A DNA stretch of 57,917 nucleotides from a virus: positions 1-57,917 of IMG/VR virus record IMGVR_UViG_3300042389_000654; one strand, 5' to 3'. Shown here one piece after another: positions 21,262-28,730 of this stretch. A program made the translations under genes and the position numbers. Every line of letters begins with the position of its first letter. The stretch's first letter is position 1. Under the pieces are notes generated by a model. The model saw only the letters and a list, made by a program, of their open reading frames with translations. It did no database searches and was not told the origin of the DNA.

Positions 21262-21636
21262 TTACCCCTTTCTAAAACTAAATGGACTTCCTATCCAAGC
21301 TTTTTCTGTTTTTTTCTTTTCACGTTCAACTATTGCTCTTGACCACGCAAAACCAGCATCTCCACCCCAAGCATCCCACATTATTCTTCCATTAGATGGA
21401 AATTCCGGACCATCAAAAAAACCTTTACCTTTTTTATCTACTTCGTGACGAGAAAAAAAAGAAAACATTCTTTTAACAGTGCTAAGAGACATTGCTGATC
21501 CATTAACGATATCTGTTGCTCTACCCCAACCTACTGGAGTTCCAGCACCAGTTGCCTTGCCATCTTCTTTCCATTTCAAAGCACGTCTTGCAGCAGCCTT
21601 CATTCCAGATGTGGGGGTGTATGTGTCTTCAGCCAT
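21262..21636 (-). CDS. Conserved phage protein with SFFSRHEVDK motif
   Basis: A 124-residue protein with SLSTVKRMFSFFSRHEVDK (about 51-69) and GRIMWDAWGGDAGFAWSR (about 83-100). This motif pair recurs in phage proteins, often fused to or near head-associated proteins, with no known activity. Here it stands alone. Its start lies inside the end of the upstream small gene (eight-base overlap). Confidence 0.65.
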   Translation of the reverse strand: MAEDTYTPTSGMKAAARRALKWKEDGKATGAGTPVGWGRATDIVNGSAMSLSTVKRMFSFFSRHEVDKKGKGFFDGPEFPSNGRIMWDAWGGDAGFAWSRAIVEREKKKTEKAWIGSPFSFRKG

Positions 21637-21787
21637 TAGCTATCACCTTATTTTGTTTTTGTTTGTGTGGGCCCAAATCTGCTTTAATGCTACCATCTTT
21701 TCTTAAACGAACAATTCTGCCATTTTTAATTTGCATTGGATTAAATTTGTGATTTGAATAATAAGAGCCCGAAGATCTGTTTGCCAT
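21629..21787 (-). CDS. Small basic protein
   Basis: A 52-residue Lys/Asn/Arg-rich protein (begins MANRSSGSYYSNHKF). The frame is bounded by a one-base overlap with the upstream stop and an eight-base overlap with the downstream start, which supports coding. No domain recognised. Confidence 0.55.
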   Translation of the reverse strand: MANRSSGSYYSNHKFNPMQIKNGRIVRLRKDGSIKADLGPHKQKQNKVIANG

Positions 21788-22482
21788 TATTTTTCAATTC
21801 CTCTTGGATTAAAAGATCCATCCCAAATATTTTTTGTTGTAGATTGTGATTCTGACTTATAAGTTCCACCACGACGCTTATACTCTTGGACTACCCAAGA
21901 ATTTGCAACTGCAGATGGATAAACATCAAACTTATCTTTTGCTGCTTGAACAACTCTTGCATACAGCTTAGGATTTGAAGGAGTTGATCCACCACGACGT
22001 GGTTGAATCATTTCACTATAGTTAGGCTTTTTTGCTTTTTCCATTTCATTTTCCTTATCTTTTAGTTTATTAACTGGAACACAGTTAGGAACCATTCTTC
22101 CATTTTTGTCTTTCATTCCTCTTTGTTCATAACCAACCCAACAAGCCTTAGCCATGTTATCCCATTTATCTTCATCTTCATTGTCTGAATAATATGACTT
22201 CATTGTTTCTTCTGCATCCATACTGTGTGTATTGATATCTATTTTTTGTGCATCTGCATACATCATTCCAATGCTATAAGCCGTTGGCTTCCAGCTATTG
22301 TTGTCTTCTTTGTAAACCCTAACAGACATTGCAGGATTTTCTGGTGGCTTTGATTCAAGAGCATACTCAGATCCAGGAGTTCCAAGAGTTCCTCCCTCAA
22401 TCATAATGTGTTCAACTACACCATGAATAAGACCTTCTGTTGTTGTGCCCATAACAAAATCGCCTTCTTTAACTATACTCAT
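21787..22482 (-). CDS. Phage protein with C-terminal DUF5872-like segment
   Basis: A 231-residue protein. The N-terminal third (VKEGDFVMGTTTEGLIHGVVEH) looks like a small beta domain seen at the ends of some phage head or nuclease proteins. The centre contains YYSDNEDEDKW and CWVGYEQRGMKDKNGR. The C-terminus has DKFDVYPSAVANSWVVQEY with RRGG, matching DUF5872. It is leaderless: ATG six bases after TATAAT. Confidence 0.6.
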   Translation of the reverse strand: MSIVKEGDFVMGTTTEGLIHGVVEHIMIEGGTLGTPGSEYALESKPPENPAMSVRVYKEDNNSWKPTAYSIGMMYADAQKIDINTHSMDAEETMKSYYSDNEDEDKWDNMAKACWVGYEQRGMKDKNGRMVPNCVPVNKLKDKENEMEKAKKPNYSEMIQPRRGGSTPSNPKLYARVVQAAKDKFDVYPSAVANSWVVQEYKRRGGTYKSESQSTTKNIWDGSFNPRGIEK

Positions 22483-22488
22483 ATATTG

Positions 22489-22497
22489 ATTATATCA
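22489..22497 (-). promoter_or_regulatory. Leaderless extended -10 promoter (TGA-TATAAT)
   Basis: TGATATAAT on the - strand, six bases before the ATG at 22482, overlapping the stop of the upstream gene. No -35 consensus is seen. Confidence 0.6.
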
Positions 22498-22830
22498 GAC
22501 TTTGCGCTTAAGTAGTCTAATGATTTCTAAAAGAGACCATCTTTCTTTATTGGTTAAGCCTGATATATCCTTTTCGTTAAAGGCTTTTGGGGTTAAAACA
22601 ATGATTGGATCCGCAGAAAATAGGTCTATGTCTATAAACTGCTTTTCCCACAAATTCATTACTTCTGAATTAACGGCATCTATATGCTCTTTATATAGAT
22701 CTGGCATAAGGTCTTTTATTTTTGGAGTAAATGAATATAACATTTCTCCAGTATCCTCATCCAAGGCAGCAACTTCAAGGCCACCATTTAAAATTAAATC
22801 ATTTATGATTCTATCTTCTTCACTGTTCAT
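22495..22830 (-). CDS. Hypothetical acidic protein
   Basis: A 111-residue acidic protein with a helical C-terminus (SLLEIIRLLKRK). No family recognised. It overlaps the thioredoxin gene by 11 bases and its end carries the promoter of the next gene. Confidence 0.6.
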   Translation of the reverse strand: MNSEEDRIINDLILNGGLEVAALDEDTGEMLYSFTPKIKDLMPDLYKEHIDAVNSEVMNLWEKQFIDIDLFSADPIIVLTPKAFNEKDISGLTNKERWSLLEIIRLLKRKV

Positions 22831-23071
22831 TAATAAATTTAACCAACGATTCTCTTGTTTGTGCCCCAGAAATACGACTAATCTCTTTACCGTTTTCCAT
22901 CAATATAAAGGTTGGAATAGATTTTACTTCAAACCTTTTAACAAGCAGTTGTTCGTAATCAGCGTCTATCATTTGAAATTCAAAGCCTTCTTTTTTCATA
23001 TCTTCAACAATAGGTTTTACCTTTTTACAAGGTGGGCACCAATCTGCTGTAAAATAAAAAACAGTTTTCAT
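22820..23071 (-). CDS. Thioredoxin
   Basis: An 83-residue compact thioredoxin with redox centre W11-C12-P-P-C15 and the cis-Pro segment SIPTF near residue 54. It lacks the first strand and helix of full-length thioredoxins, as phage versions often do. Reduces protein disulfides; could support phage enzymes or a nucleotide reductase of the host. Starts in an ATGA overlap with the nuclease gene. Confidence 0.9.
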   Translation of the reverse strand: MKTVFYFTADWCPPCKKVKPIVEDMKKEGFEFQMIDADYEQLLVKRFEVKSIPTFILMENGKEISRISGAQTRESLVKFINEQ

Positions 23072-23475
23072 TTGTTATTTTTTGATCTAATCTTAGCAAG
23101 CAGCTCAAAATCTTTTATTTTAGTATCTCCAAGGTATCCCCAAGCATATCCATCATTAATCATTTTATCATTGAGTGAAATTGTATCTCCATTAACATAG
23201 AGCCAACCTAGAATGCGACCAAACTTTTCGGTTGAGTTCATTTTTTCTGTTTTAATAATAACAGACTTAGCATCTTTTAATTGTTTCTTTAGATATTCTT
23301 TAGACTCAAGGCCAAGAGCCTTTTCTTTTAAATCTTTTGTGCGAGATTCAGGTGTATCAATACCAGCCAATCTTACACGGGACTGAAACAATATATCAAA
23401 CCCTAAATCAATAATTACATCAATTGTATCTCCATCAACAACATTTGTTACATCTTTAACAAAATACTCATACAT
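23068..23475 (-). CDS. Staphylococcal-nuclease-type endonuclease
   Basis: A 135-residue SNase-family protein: VVDGDTIDV (about 12-20), RVRLAGIDTPES (about 32-43) and EKFGRILGWLY, which carry the calcium-binding Asp residues and the two catalytic Arg. No signal peptide, so it acts inside the cell, perhaps on host DNA. One-base overlap with the upstream gene and four-base overlap with thioredoxin. Confidence 0.9.
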   Translation of the reverse strand: MYEYFVKDVTNVVDGDTIDVIIDLGFDILFQSRVRLAGIDTPESRTKDLKEKALGLESKEYLKKQLKDAKSVIIKTEKMNSTEKFGRILGWLYVNGDTISLNDKMINDGYAWGYLGDTKIKDFELLAKIRSKNNK

Positions 23476-23729
23476 TAATTTGCACTCCCTGTTAGTTTAT
23501 TTTCTATAAGTTTTTCACGCTCGTCAACAACTTCAAGCATAAAAGACATCATTTTTGTATAAGTTTCTGGATTATCCATAATTTTATTATAATGATGACT
23601 ACAAAATAACAAATCGCCAGTAATTCCTGTTACCTTTACGTAAGCTTGTGCTTCACAGCTATCACAACGATCAAGAGAATTTAATATCCACTCTTTTGGT
23701 TTAATTTTTTCATCAATCATAGTATTCAT
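23475..23729 (-). CDS. DUF7455-like zinc protein
   Basis: An 84-residue protein with RCDSCEAQAYVKV (about 21-33) and LLFCSHHYNK (about 40-49): the CxxC and CxHH pattern of the actinobacterial DUF7455 family, a probable zinc site. Role unknown. ATG at 23720 is an alternative start. Confidence 0.7.
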   Translation of the reverse strand: MNTMIDEKIKPKEWILNSLDRCDSCEAQAYVKVTGITGDLLFCSHHYNKIMDNPETYTKMMSFMLEVVDEREKLIENKLTGSAN

Positions 23730-23738
23730 ATTATACCG

Positions 23739-23921
23739 CTACTTTCTGTTGTCGGTGGAATAAAATCCAGAACCATTAAAAACTGCACCTATATTAGAGT
23801 ATACACGAACCAACCTGTTATTACAAGTATCACATGTATACCCAGGATCATCTTCTTTTATTGATCTTTCTTTTACATACCTTTGTGCACAAGGCATACA
23901 GTCATATTCATATAGTGCCAT
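23739..23921 (-). CDS. FmdB-type zinc-ribbon protein
   Basis: A 60-residue protein opening MALYEYDCMPC with a second pair CDTC near 30-33 and a GFYSTD end, the layout of FmdB zinc ribbons found in Actinobacteria. The family may act as a small regulator. Overlaps the DUF2061 gene upstream by one base. Confidence 0.8.
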   Translation of the reverse strand: MALYEYDCMPCAQRYVKERSIKEDDPGYTCDTCNNRLVRVYSNIGAVFNGSGFYSTDNRK

Positions 23922-24121
23922 TACTTAATTTTTTTTCCAAACTTTGCCCAAACTCTTTCATGAAGAAAGTAACCAATGGCTTCCCAGCCTATATAAATAA
24001 GAGCACCTAAACTAGCATACTCCCACTCACCAGTAAACAAATAAATTACTCCAGCAACACCAACAAGGTGAAAGGTTTCCCAACTTAATGTTTTAAGTAA
24101 TGTTCTTTTATTTGATTCCAT
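23921..24121 (-). CDS. DUF2061 membrane protein, copy 2
   Basis: A 66-residue member of DUF2061, with KTLSWETFHLVGVAGVIY and GYFLHERVWAKFGK (HER.W signature). It is clearly related to the copy at 18584 but well diverged. Start and stop overlap both neighbours by one base, so translation is coupled to endolysin. Confidence 0.8.
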   Translation of the reverse strand: MESNKRTLLKTLSWETFHLVGVAGVIYLFTGEWEYASLGALIYIGWEAIGYFLHERVWAKFGKKIK

Positions 24122-24906
24122 TACTTGACTCCTTTTAATCTACGAAATGTTTCTTCATCAACAATTCCTGTAACCTTAAGCTTTTCTTTTGTTTGAAAAG
24201 CTTTAACAGCCTTTTCTGTTGCTGGACCAAACTCTCCATCAACTTTAAGTTTTAGCATTGTTTGAATATTTTTTACGCCCTGACCCTTTGAGCCAATTTT
24301 TATTGGTTTAAATAGTTTAACTTCAGGAACGCTAACACCTTGAGACTTTGCAACTTCTGCAAGAGCAACCTTTTTTTCTTCAAGCGTTTTGACTGCTGGT
24401 GTATCTGCATCTGGATAATCAATTACCCCATACCCTGCAATAAATACAGGAAGACCTTTTTTATTTGGTCCATACGCACGAAGTTTTTTTACACACTCTC
24501 CACCGTTTGATTGGCTACCGCTTTTTCCGTCTGCCGTAGTATTTCCTTCAATAGTAATACATGTTCCATCACCATTATCTTTTAATACCCAACCAACGTG
24601 GTCAATATCTCTTCCTCCAGGAAAGTCAAAAAACACTACCCATCCTGCTTGTGGCTTATTTCCTTTTACTGGGACCCACTTGTTTTTACTTTTAAATGCT
24701 GCAACTCCTGCTGGAGTGTATACCACATTTGGAACTTTAACCCCTGCTTGGTTTGCAGTCCACATAACAAATGAACCACACCAAGGCAAAAAGTTAGCTT
24801 TTGTAAATGCCCCATACTTTGTTTCATTATCCTTTGGACCTTCAACAGTTCCTAATTCTTTTTGAATCACTTCTAATAAAAATGCTCTTGTTCCTTTTAC
24901 TGACAT
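24121..24906 (-). CDS. Endolysin: CHAP amidase/endopeptidase plus peptidoglycan-binding domain
   Basis: A 261-residue lysin. The CHAP domain has Cys43 (PWCGSFV), His103 (DHVGWV) and Glu120 (IEGNT) as likely catalytic residues. After a linker (about 165-195) a peptidoglycan-binding domain of the PG_binding_1 type follows (GSKGQGVKNIQTML, DGEFGPATEKAVKAFQ). No signal peptide, so export needs a holin. It has a strong promoter (TTGACA-18-TATAAT) and AGGAGG, consistent with high late expression. Confidence 0.92.
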   Translation of the reverse strand: MSVKGTRAFLLEVIQKELGTVEGPKDNETKYGAFTKANFLPWCGSFVMWTANQAGVKVPNVVYTPAGVAAFKSKNKWVPVKGNKPQAGWVVFFDFPGGRDIDHVGWVLKDNGDGTCITIEGNTTADGKSGSQSNGGECVKKLRAYGPNKKGLPVFIAGYGVIDYPDADTPAVKTLEEKKVALAEVAKSQGVSVPEVKLFKPIKIGSKGQGVKNIQTMLKLKVDGEFGPATEKAVKAFQTKEKLKVTGIVDEETFRRLKGVK

Positions 24907-24932
24907 AAATTATCCTCCTATAGATATACTTA

Positions 24933-24962
24933 ATTATAGCACTATGCCGTCTTTTTTGTCAA
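24933..24962 (-). promoter_or_regulatory. Endolysin promoter (TTGACA-18-TATAAT)
   Basis: On the - strand TTGACA (24962-24957), an 18-base spacer and TATAAT (24938-24933) with TGC before it. It lies within the last codons of the HNH gene and leaves a 26-base leader with AGGAGG. Confidence 0.8.
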
Positions 24963-25217
24963 CCTTTTGTGAGTTCGAATCCTGTGGCAATTTGCACAGA
25001 CTACCTCACATTTTGATATTTCTTTTTTAATTGCTGCCCAAGAAAATCCATCGTGAATCATTCTAGAAATATTGTATTTTTTATTACTAAGGTGATCAAA
25101 ATCCAAAACTATATGGTTGCTTTCTCCACAATCTACACAACCAGATTTTTCTTTAATTTGTTTAAGGCGTTGTTTAAGCTCTTGTTTACCATATTGAACC
25201 AACTCTTTGTCAGTCAT
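24942..25217 (-). CDS. Small HNH endonuclease
   Basis: A 91-residue HNH protein: first zinc pair CVDC (about 27-30), LDFDHL (catalytic His of HNH) and CANCHRIRTHKR near the C-terminus (second pair and final His). Stand-alone HNH proteins of this size are free-standing nickases or packaging-associated nucleases. It starts eight bases after TATAAT and is directly downstream of the structured non-coding stretch. Confidence 0.85.
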   Translation of the reverse strand: MTDKELVQYGKQELKQRLKQIKEKSGCVDCGESNHIVLDFDHLSNKKYNISRMIHDGFSWAAIKKEISKCEVVCANCHRIRTHKRLTKKTA

Positions 25218-25225
25218 AGATCTTA

Positions 25226-25234
25226 ATTATATCA
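25226..25234 (-). promoter_or_regulatory. Near-leaderless extended -10 promoter of the HNH gene
   Basis: TGA-TATAAT on the - strand, eight bases before the ATG at 25217. It means the HNH gene does not depend on the RNA upstream. Confidence 0.55.
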
Positions 25235-25245
25235 GTAATTAAAGA

Positions 25246-25364
25246 GTCCTACACAGGTAGTCCGTCTGCAATGCGCCACGGTCATAATTAATGGGTAACT
25301 AAACCATCACTAAGGTCCTGTGTAGGACATGCCAGATATTTTATGTCGCTGTCTCCCCCGACAG
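25246..25364 (-). ncRNA. Candidate structured RNA with 12-bp closing stem
   Basis: CCTGTGTAGGAC (25317-25328) and GTCCTACACAGG (25246-25257) form a perfect 12-bp stem enclosing 59 bases. Inside, on the - strand, two smaller stems are possible: UGAUGG/CCAUUA with one G-U, and CCGU/ACGG with flanking G-C across a mismatch, giving a three-way junction. A further 5' hairpin CTGTC-GGGGGA-GACAG (25349-25364) precedes it. A -10 box lies at 25369-25374. No ORF fits and no known RNA class was recognised; the strand is inferred from the promoter. Confidence 0.6.
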
Positions 25365-25368
25365 TTAC

Positions 25369-25374
25369 ATTATA
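25369..25374 (-). promoter_or_regulatory. -10 box in front of the RNA candidate
   Basis: TATAAT on the - strand directly after the Hsp20 stop. Transcription would start at about 25362, at the foot of the first hairpin. No clear -35. Confidence 0.5.
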
Positions 25375-25791
25375 CTACTTTATCTTAATTGTTTTTGGTT
25401 TCTTTTCTTCAGGAACAACACGATCAATACTTACGTGTAACATTCCATCTTTAAGGTCAGCACCAGTAACTTCCATATACTCTCCTAGAGCAAATGAACG
25501 TGTAAATTTTCTGGTTGCAATTCCTTTGTGAACAACTTCAGCATCAGTTACTTCAACAATTTCTCCTTTAATAACAAGGGTTCCATTATCTACAGAAACA
25601 TTAATATCATCCTTTGTGAATCCAGCAACTGCTACTGAAAGTCTATATGTATCTTCATCTAATTTAAGAAGATCATACGGAGGATATGCTTGTGAATTTG
25701 TTTTATGTGCGGTATTAAGACGGCCTAACTCTCTGTTAAAGCCAATAAAAAAAGGATCATTGAATAGATCCATAGCAAACTGTGTTACCAT
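25375..25791 (-). CDS. Hsp20-family small heat shock protein
   Basis: A 138-residue protein with an alpha-crystallin domain: DEDTYRLSVAVAGFTKDDI (about 46-64), DNGTLVIKGE, a FTRSFALGE segment and a C-terminal tail with KTIKIK. It is a holdase chaperone; phages carry such genes probably to help virion assembly. It has a leader of about 50 bases with AAAGGGG before the ATG. Confidence 0.92.
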   Translation of the reverse strand: MVTQFAMDLFNDPFFIGFNRELGRLNTAHKTNSQAYPPYDLLKLDEDTYRLSVAVAGFTKDDINVSVDNGTLVIKGEIVEVTDAEVVHKGIATRKFTRSFALGEYMEVTGADLKDGMLHVSIDRVVPEEKKPKTIKIK

Positions 25792-25846
25792 TTTATTCCC
25801 CTTTCAAGCGAATAAGTTAATGTATCCCCGAAGGCAATACATATAT

Positions 25847-25855
25847 ATTATATCA
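25847..25855 (-). promoter_or_regulatory. Hsp20 promoter (TGA-TATAAT)
   Basis: Extended -10 on the - strand. The start near 25840 gives an approximately 50-base leader that includes GCCTTCGGGGAT; such a leader could hold a thermosensor, but no strong fold is visible. Confidence 0.5.
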
Positions 25856-25862
25856 TAAAAGC

Positions 25863-26462
25863 TTATTTATAATAAGTTTTGCTTTTTTCATAATCAAAAC
25901 CAAAGACTACAGATGCCCTCGGCTCTGTTACTACGGCTTGATGAATTACGCCTTTGGGTGCAAACAAAACATCTCCAGCATTAATCACATAGGTCTTATA
26001 TTCGGAATCACTACTGTAAATATTCCAAGATACTGAGCCAATACAGTTCCATAAAAGAACATCGTGATCATCAGAATGAATTCCATATTCTGCCTCATTT
26101 CCAATAAAATTAATTAATACCTTGGATCCAGGAAAATCTATATTAAAAGAATTGTTTAATATTTTTAAAAACTCATCATACCATTTTTTATTGTATCCTA
26201 AAATATCAAAAACATGCATATCAAGATTATTATAAATTAGTATATCAGTTATCCTGTTGTTATTTTCTAGAAGCCTGTTTCCAGGTTCTTGTTTTGAATT
26301 TTGTTGATTTAAAGAATGATATTTATAATTTAAGATATCGATAAAATTTTCCCATTTTAAAACATTGGGTAGTTGATTTTTAAATAAAACAACATCATTA
26401 TTATCTCTAGCCTTTTTTATTAACTCTTTAATTTGTGGTGTATCTAAACTCATTTTATCCAT
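25863..26462 (-). CDS. Cupin/JmjC-type 2OG oxygenase candidate
   Basis: A 199-residue protein with a cupin-type metal site: H129-S-D131 (GIHSDDHD) and H174 (KGVIHQAV) within strands SWNIYSS, INAGDVLFAPKG and SVVFGF. This is the arrangement of cupin_8/JmjC hydroxylases, which act on proteins or RNA; no clear 2-oxoglutarate-binding basic residue can be named. It overlaps the metalloprotease gene by eight bases. Fifth oxygenase of this type in the window. Confidence 0.6.
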   Translation of the reverse strand: MDKMSLDTPQIKELIKKARDNNDVVLFKNQLPNVLKWENFIDILNYKYHSLNQQNSKQEPGNRLLENNNRITDILIYNNLDMHVFDILGYNKKWYDEFLKILNNSFNIDFPGSKVLINFIGNEAEYGIHSDDHDVLLWNCIGSVSWNIYSSDSEYKTYVINAGDVLFAPKGVIHQAVVTEPRASVVFGFDYEKSKTYYK

Positions 26463-27840
26463 TCACCTTACTTACAGAAACATAGTCCCCATTGTTTGTC
26501 TTTTTTAATACTTTAATTGTGTAGTTTTGATAGCTAACCGATTCACCAACGCTTAATGTTCCTGTTAACCCAAAGCGTCCAACCTTAGTAGGTTGCAATT
26601 TACTAGGATTTGACACTATTGAAATTGAACCTTTCCCACCAGGCAACTTAGTATCAATTTTGTATACAACAACTCCCTCATATGCAGATGGAAATGTGTT
26701 CTCGGGTGAACTTCTCATCACTTCGATTGCAAGGGCAGAGCTTGGTGACAATTTTAAAATTACTGATTTATTTTCTTTAGTTGCAGTTGATAGTGGCGAT
26801 ATTAGATGAACCGTTTCTTTTGGTGCTGATTCGTCTAAGCAAGCAACTTGACTATCCTCAATCCAATCTAAATACCACCTTTGCCAACCGTGAAGTTCAT
26901 CAAGACCAAAAACATTTCCCATGGGATCCCAGGCTCCTATATTCTTTTGATAATAGTCATAGACGTGAGTTAGTCCTAATAGATGCCCAGTTTCATGAAG
27001 CAGCCAATTATTTTTTGAAGGATCATTAATATATTCTCCTATTGGACCAACTGTGCTTAAGAACGAAGTCTTGCCATCTACATTAAAGCCTGAGCCACCA
27101 GTCGCTCCTCCCTCAGCCTTTGGAAAAAAGGTTGGGGTAACAACATTTACAAAGTCATACTTACTGAAATCAATATCATTATCGGCAATTGTTACTGCTG
27201 ACTGAACAAACCTACTATATTCAAGGCCAAGTGCAGGAGTTGATCCCGCAACATTTACATATTCATTTTTAGTAAAAGTCTTATAGCTTCCTGGAAGTCT
27301 ATAAATCTTTTCGTTTACATCGAATGAAATTCTATATTTCCCGTAGCTCAAACCATTAAACGTTTTTTCGGCCACTGGTATTTGAACATTCTTCCAAGTG
27401 TCTATCGCTTTATTATCTGCTACCAAGTCATCGAAATCAACGAATAAGACTATTGATTTTCTTTCACCAATTGACGGGATATATCTTTGATTCCTTGGAA
27501 AACCAAGATAGGAGTCTGTATCTTGATTTGTATAGGGCAATTTACAAAGTTCTGAATTTACATATACCGAACTTTCACTAACCGCTGGGTTTGGAGTCAG
27601 CGTTAGGGTCGGCGTTGGGGTCGGCGTTGGAGTTGGTTTAATAACCGTGAAGCCTTTGCTCCAAATTAATTTTTTGCCTGACTTGATACAGGTATAGTTT
27701 TTATTTAAATAAACAACTTTTTGTTTAAATACTTTGCATTTAGATCCAGGATTAATCTTTGGTGCAGAAATTGCTACTGCAGGAATTAAAGAAAGAGAAA
27801 GAGCAATTAATAAACTTTTAGCAAAATTACGCATTGTCAT
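26455..27840 (-). CDS. Secreted zinc metalloprotease
   Basis: A 461-residue protein. A signal peptide (about 1-26, ending AISA) is followed by a small Cys-containing module (about 30-66: GSKCKVF, YTCIKSGKKLIW), a Pro-Thr linker (about 70-88), and a metalloprotease domain with the zinc motif HETGHLLGLTH and a Met in WDPMGN that could be the Met-turn. It resembles M6-like or metzincin enzymes. The N-terminal module is of a kind I associate with secreted proteins of freshwater Actinobacteria, so host origin is likely. A phage would use it on host surface proteins. Confidence 0.8.
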   Translation of the reverse strand: MTMRNFAKSLLIALSLSLIPAVAISAPKINPGSKCKVFKQKVVYLNKNYTCIKSGKKLIWSKGFTVIKPTPTPTPTPTLTLTPNPAVSESSVYVNSELCKLPYTNQDTDSYLGFPRNQRYIPSIGERKSIVLFVDFDDLVADNKAIDTWKNVQIPVAEKTFNGLSYGKYRISFDVNEKIYRLPGSYKTFTKNEYVNVAGSTPALGLEYSRFVQSAVTIADNDIDFSKYDFVNVVTPTFFPKAEGGATGGSGFNVDGKTSFLSTVGPIGEYINDPSKNNWLLHETGHLLGLTHVYDYYQKNIGAWDPMGNVFGLDELHGWQRWYLDWIEDSQVACLDESAPKETVHLISPLSTATKENKSVILKLSPSSALAIEVMRSSPENTFPSAYEGVVVYKIDTKLPGGKGSISIVSNPSKLQPTKVGRFGLTGTLSVGESVSYQNYTIKVLKKTNNGDYVSVSKVNG

Positions 27841-27859
27841 TATAGATTACCCCTATCTG

Positions 27860-27931
27860 CTGGTCTGATAGGACTCGAACCTATAACCTGTCGATTAACA
27901 GTCGACTGCTCTGCCATTGAGCTACAAACCA
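27860..27931 (-). tRNA. tRNA-Asn (GTT)
   Basis: On the - strand: acceptor TGGTTTG/CAGACCA, D arm AGCTCAATGGCAGAGC, anticodon stem GTCGA/TCGAC with loop CTGTTAA (anticodon GTT, complement of 27897-27899), T arm with GTTCGAGTC, discriminator G. CCA is not encoded, unlike the two + strand tRNAs. It lies just upstream of the metalloprotease gene. Confidence 0.95.
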
Positions 27932-27934
27932 TTA

Positions 27935-28138
27935 TTACTCCTTTATCTTAAAAACTACTTGGCAAGGATCTCCGCCGTCTTCCCACTCTTTTTGCTCTTC
28001 TTCTGTCATATAGGGATCTCCATCATGTGTGTTACAAAATGGTTCTGTTATCCATCCCCGATCAATTCCATTATTTAGCCAAATTCCAAATTCATCATAT
28101 TCAGAATCATCTTTAAAAACTTTTACAATTTCATCCAT
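27935..28138 (-). CDS. Small conserved phage protein (THDGDP motif)
   Basis: A 67-residue acidic protein with WITEPFCNTHDGDPYM and GGDPCQVVF. The pattern of a Cys-x-x-His-Asp and a DPC near the end is frequent in small actinophage proteins, with unknown role. ATG lies five bases after a TATACT, so it may be leaderless. Followed closely by tRNA-Asn. Confidence 0.65.
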   Translation of the reverse strand: MDEIVKVFKDDSEYDEFGIWLNNGIDRGWITEPFCNTHDGDPYMTEEEQKEWEDGGDPCQVVFKIKE

Positions 28139-28143
28139 ACCTA

Positions 28144-28149
28144 AGTATA
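28144..28149 (-). promoter_or_regulatory. Near-leaderless -10 box TATACT
   Basis: On the - strand, five bases before the ATG at 28138. No -35 consensus is visible. Confidence 0.4.
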
Positions 28150-28152
28150 TCC

Positions 28153-28680
28153 CTAAATGCTAATTACGTCAACTGGTCCAATACAGGATGTTGAATACTT
28201 TACTGCTGCTTCAACCGCTAGCTGTGCTCTACGTTTACCATTTTTTTGATGCTTAGTTGTCCATAAAGATCCAAGAGCAAAATCACTCCCCGAACCCATA
28301 GCAAGATAATCGTCTTCATATTCTGTTAATGACATATCGACTGCGTTATGCTCAAATATTCTACCTTTAACTGCAATCAACATTCCAAAATCAGAATCTT
28401 TAGTTATATCTACCCACCAATTTTCATAAAAATTTCTAAGAGAAATAAGAAAGTCTGTATACATAAACTTATCTAAATTCATATTAGATTTTAAGATTGG
28501 TGGTTTAAAGTTATGACGGATTCTTTCTCCATCCATTGTCCCTGCATATCCAAAAAGATATGATCCTATTTTAAATACTTTGGGAGCCTTTAATATTGAA
28601 ATAGAGTCTTCTGTTGAAGCACCACGATCTCCAGCCATATAGATGGTTTTATCTTGTCTTACAACGGCAATGCAAGTCAT
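28153..28680 (-). CDS. Proteasome/HslV-like Ntn hydrolase
   Basis: A 175-residue protein. With ATG at 28680 the mature protein starts TCIAVV after Met removal. Counting from that Thr as 1, Asp17 (AGDR) and Lys33 (APKVFK) fall exactly at the catalytic positions of proteasome beta and HslV subunits; GYAGTMDG and MGSGSDFALGSL also fit the fold. No propeptide is needed, as in HslV. It probably forms a self-compartmentalised peptidase ring. An ATPase partner is not seen, so it could use a host one. The longer start (28725) is rejected because it crosses the promoter. Confidence 0.8.
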   Translation of the reverse strand: MTCIAVVRQDKTIYMAGDRGASTEDSISILKAPKVFKIGSYLFGYAGTMDGERIRHNFKPPILKSNMNLDKFMYTDFLISLRNFYENWWVDITKDSDFGMLIAVKGRIFEHNAVDMSLTEYEDDYLAMGSGSDFALGSLWTTKHQKNGKRRAQLAVEAAVKYSTSCIGPVDVISI

Positions 28681-28686
28681 GAAAAA

Positions 28687-28730
28687 CCCCTTTGGATACG
28701 TATACTCAAGTATAGCATTACCCAAAGGGG
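28687..28730. repeat. Inverted repeat around the Ntn-hydrolase promoter
   Basis: CCCCTTTGG (28687-28695) and CCAAAGGGG (28722-28730), nine perfect pairs around 26 bases. One arm lies in the promoter spacer, the other covers the AAAGGGG ribosome site. It could be an operator pair. Confidence 0.55.

Noticed and set aside
25258-25316. Plus-strand RNA from the stem-loop
   Set aside because: No promoter was seen on the + side between the HNH and hsp20 genes; the - strand has a -10 box at the right place, though transcription from the + side cannot be excluded.
25246-25328. tRNA or tmRNA at the 25.3 kb stem
   Set aside because: No T-loop consensus, no anticodon loop and no CCA; the closing stem is 12 bp instead of 7.
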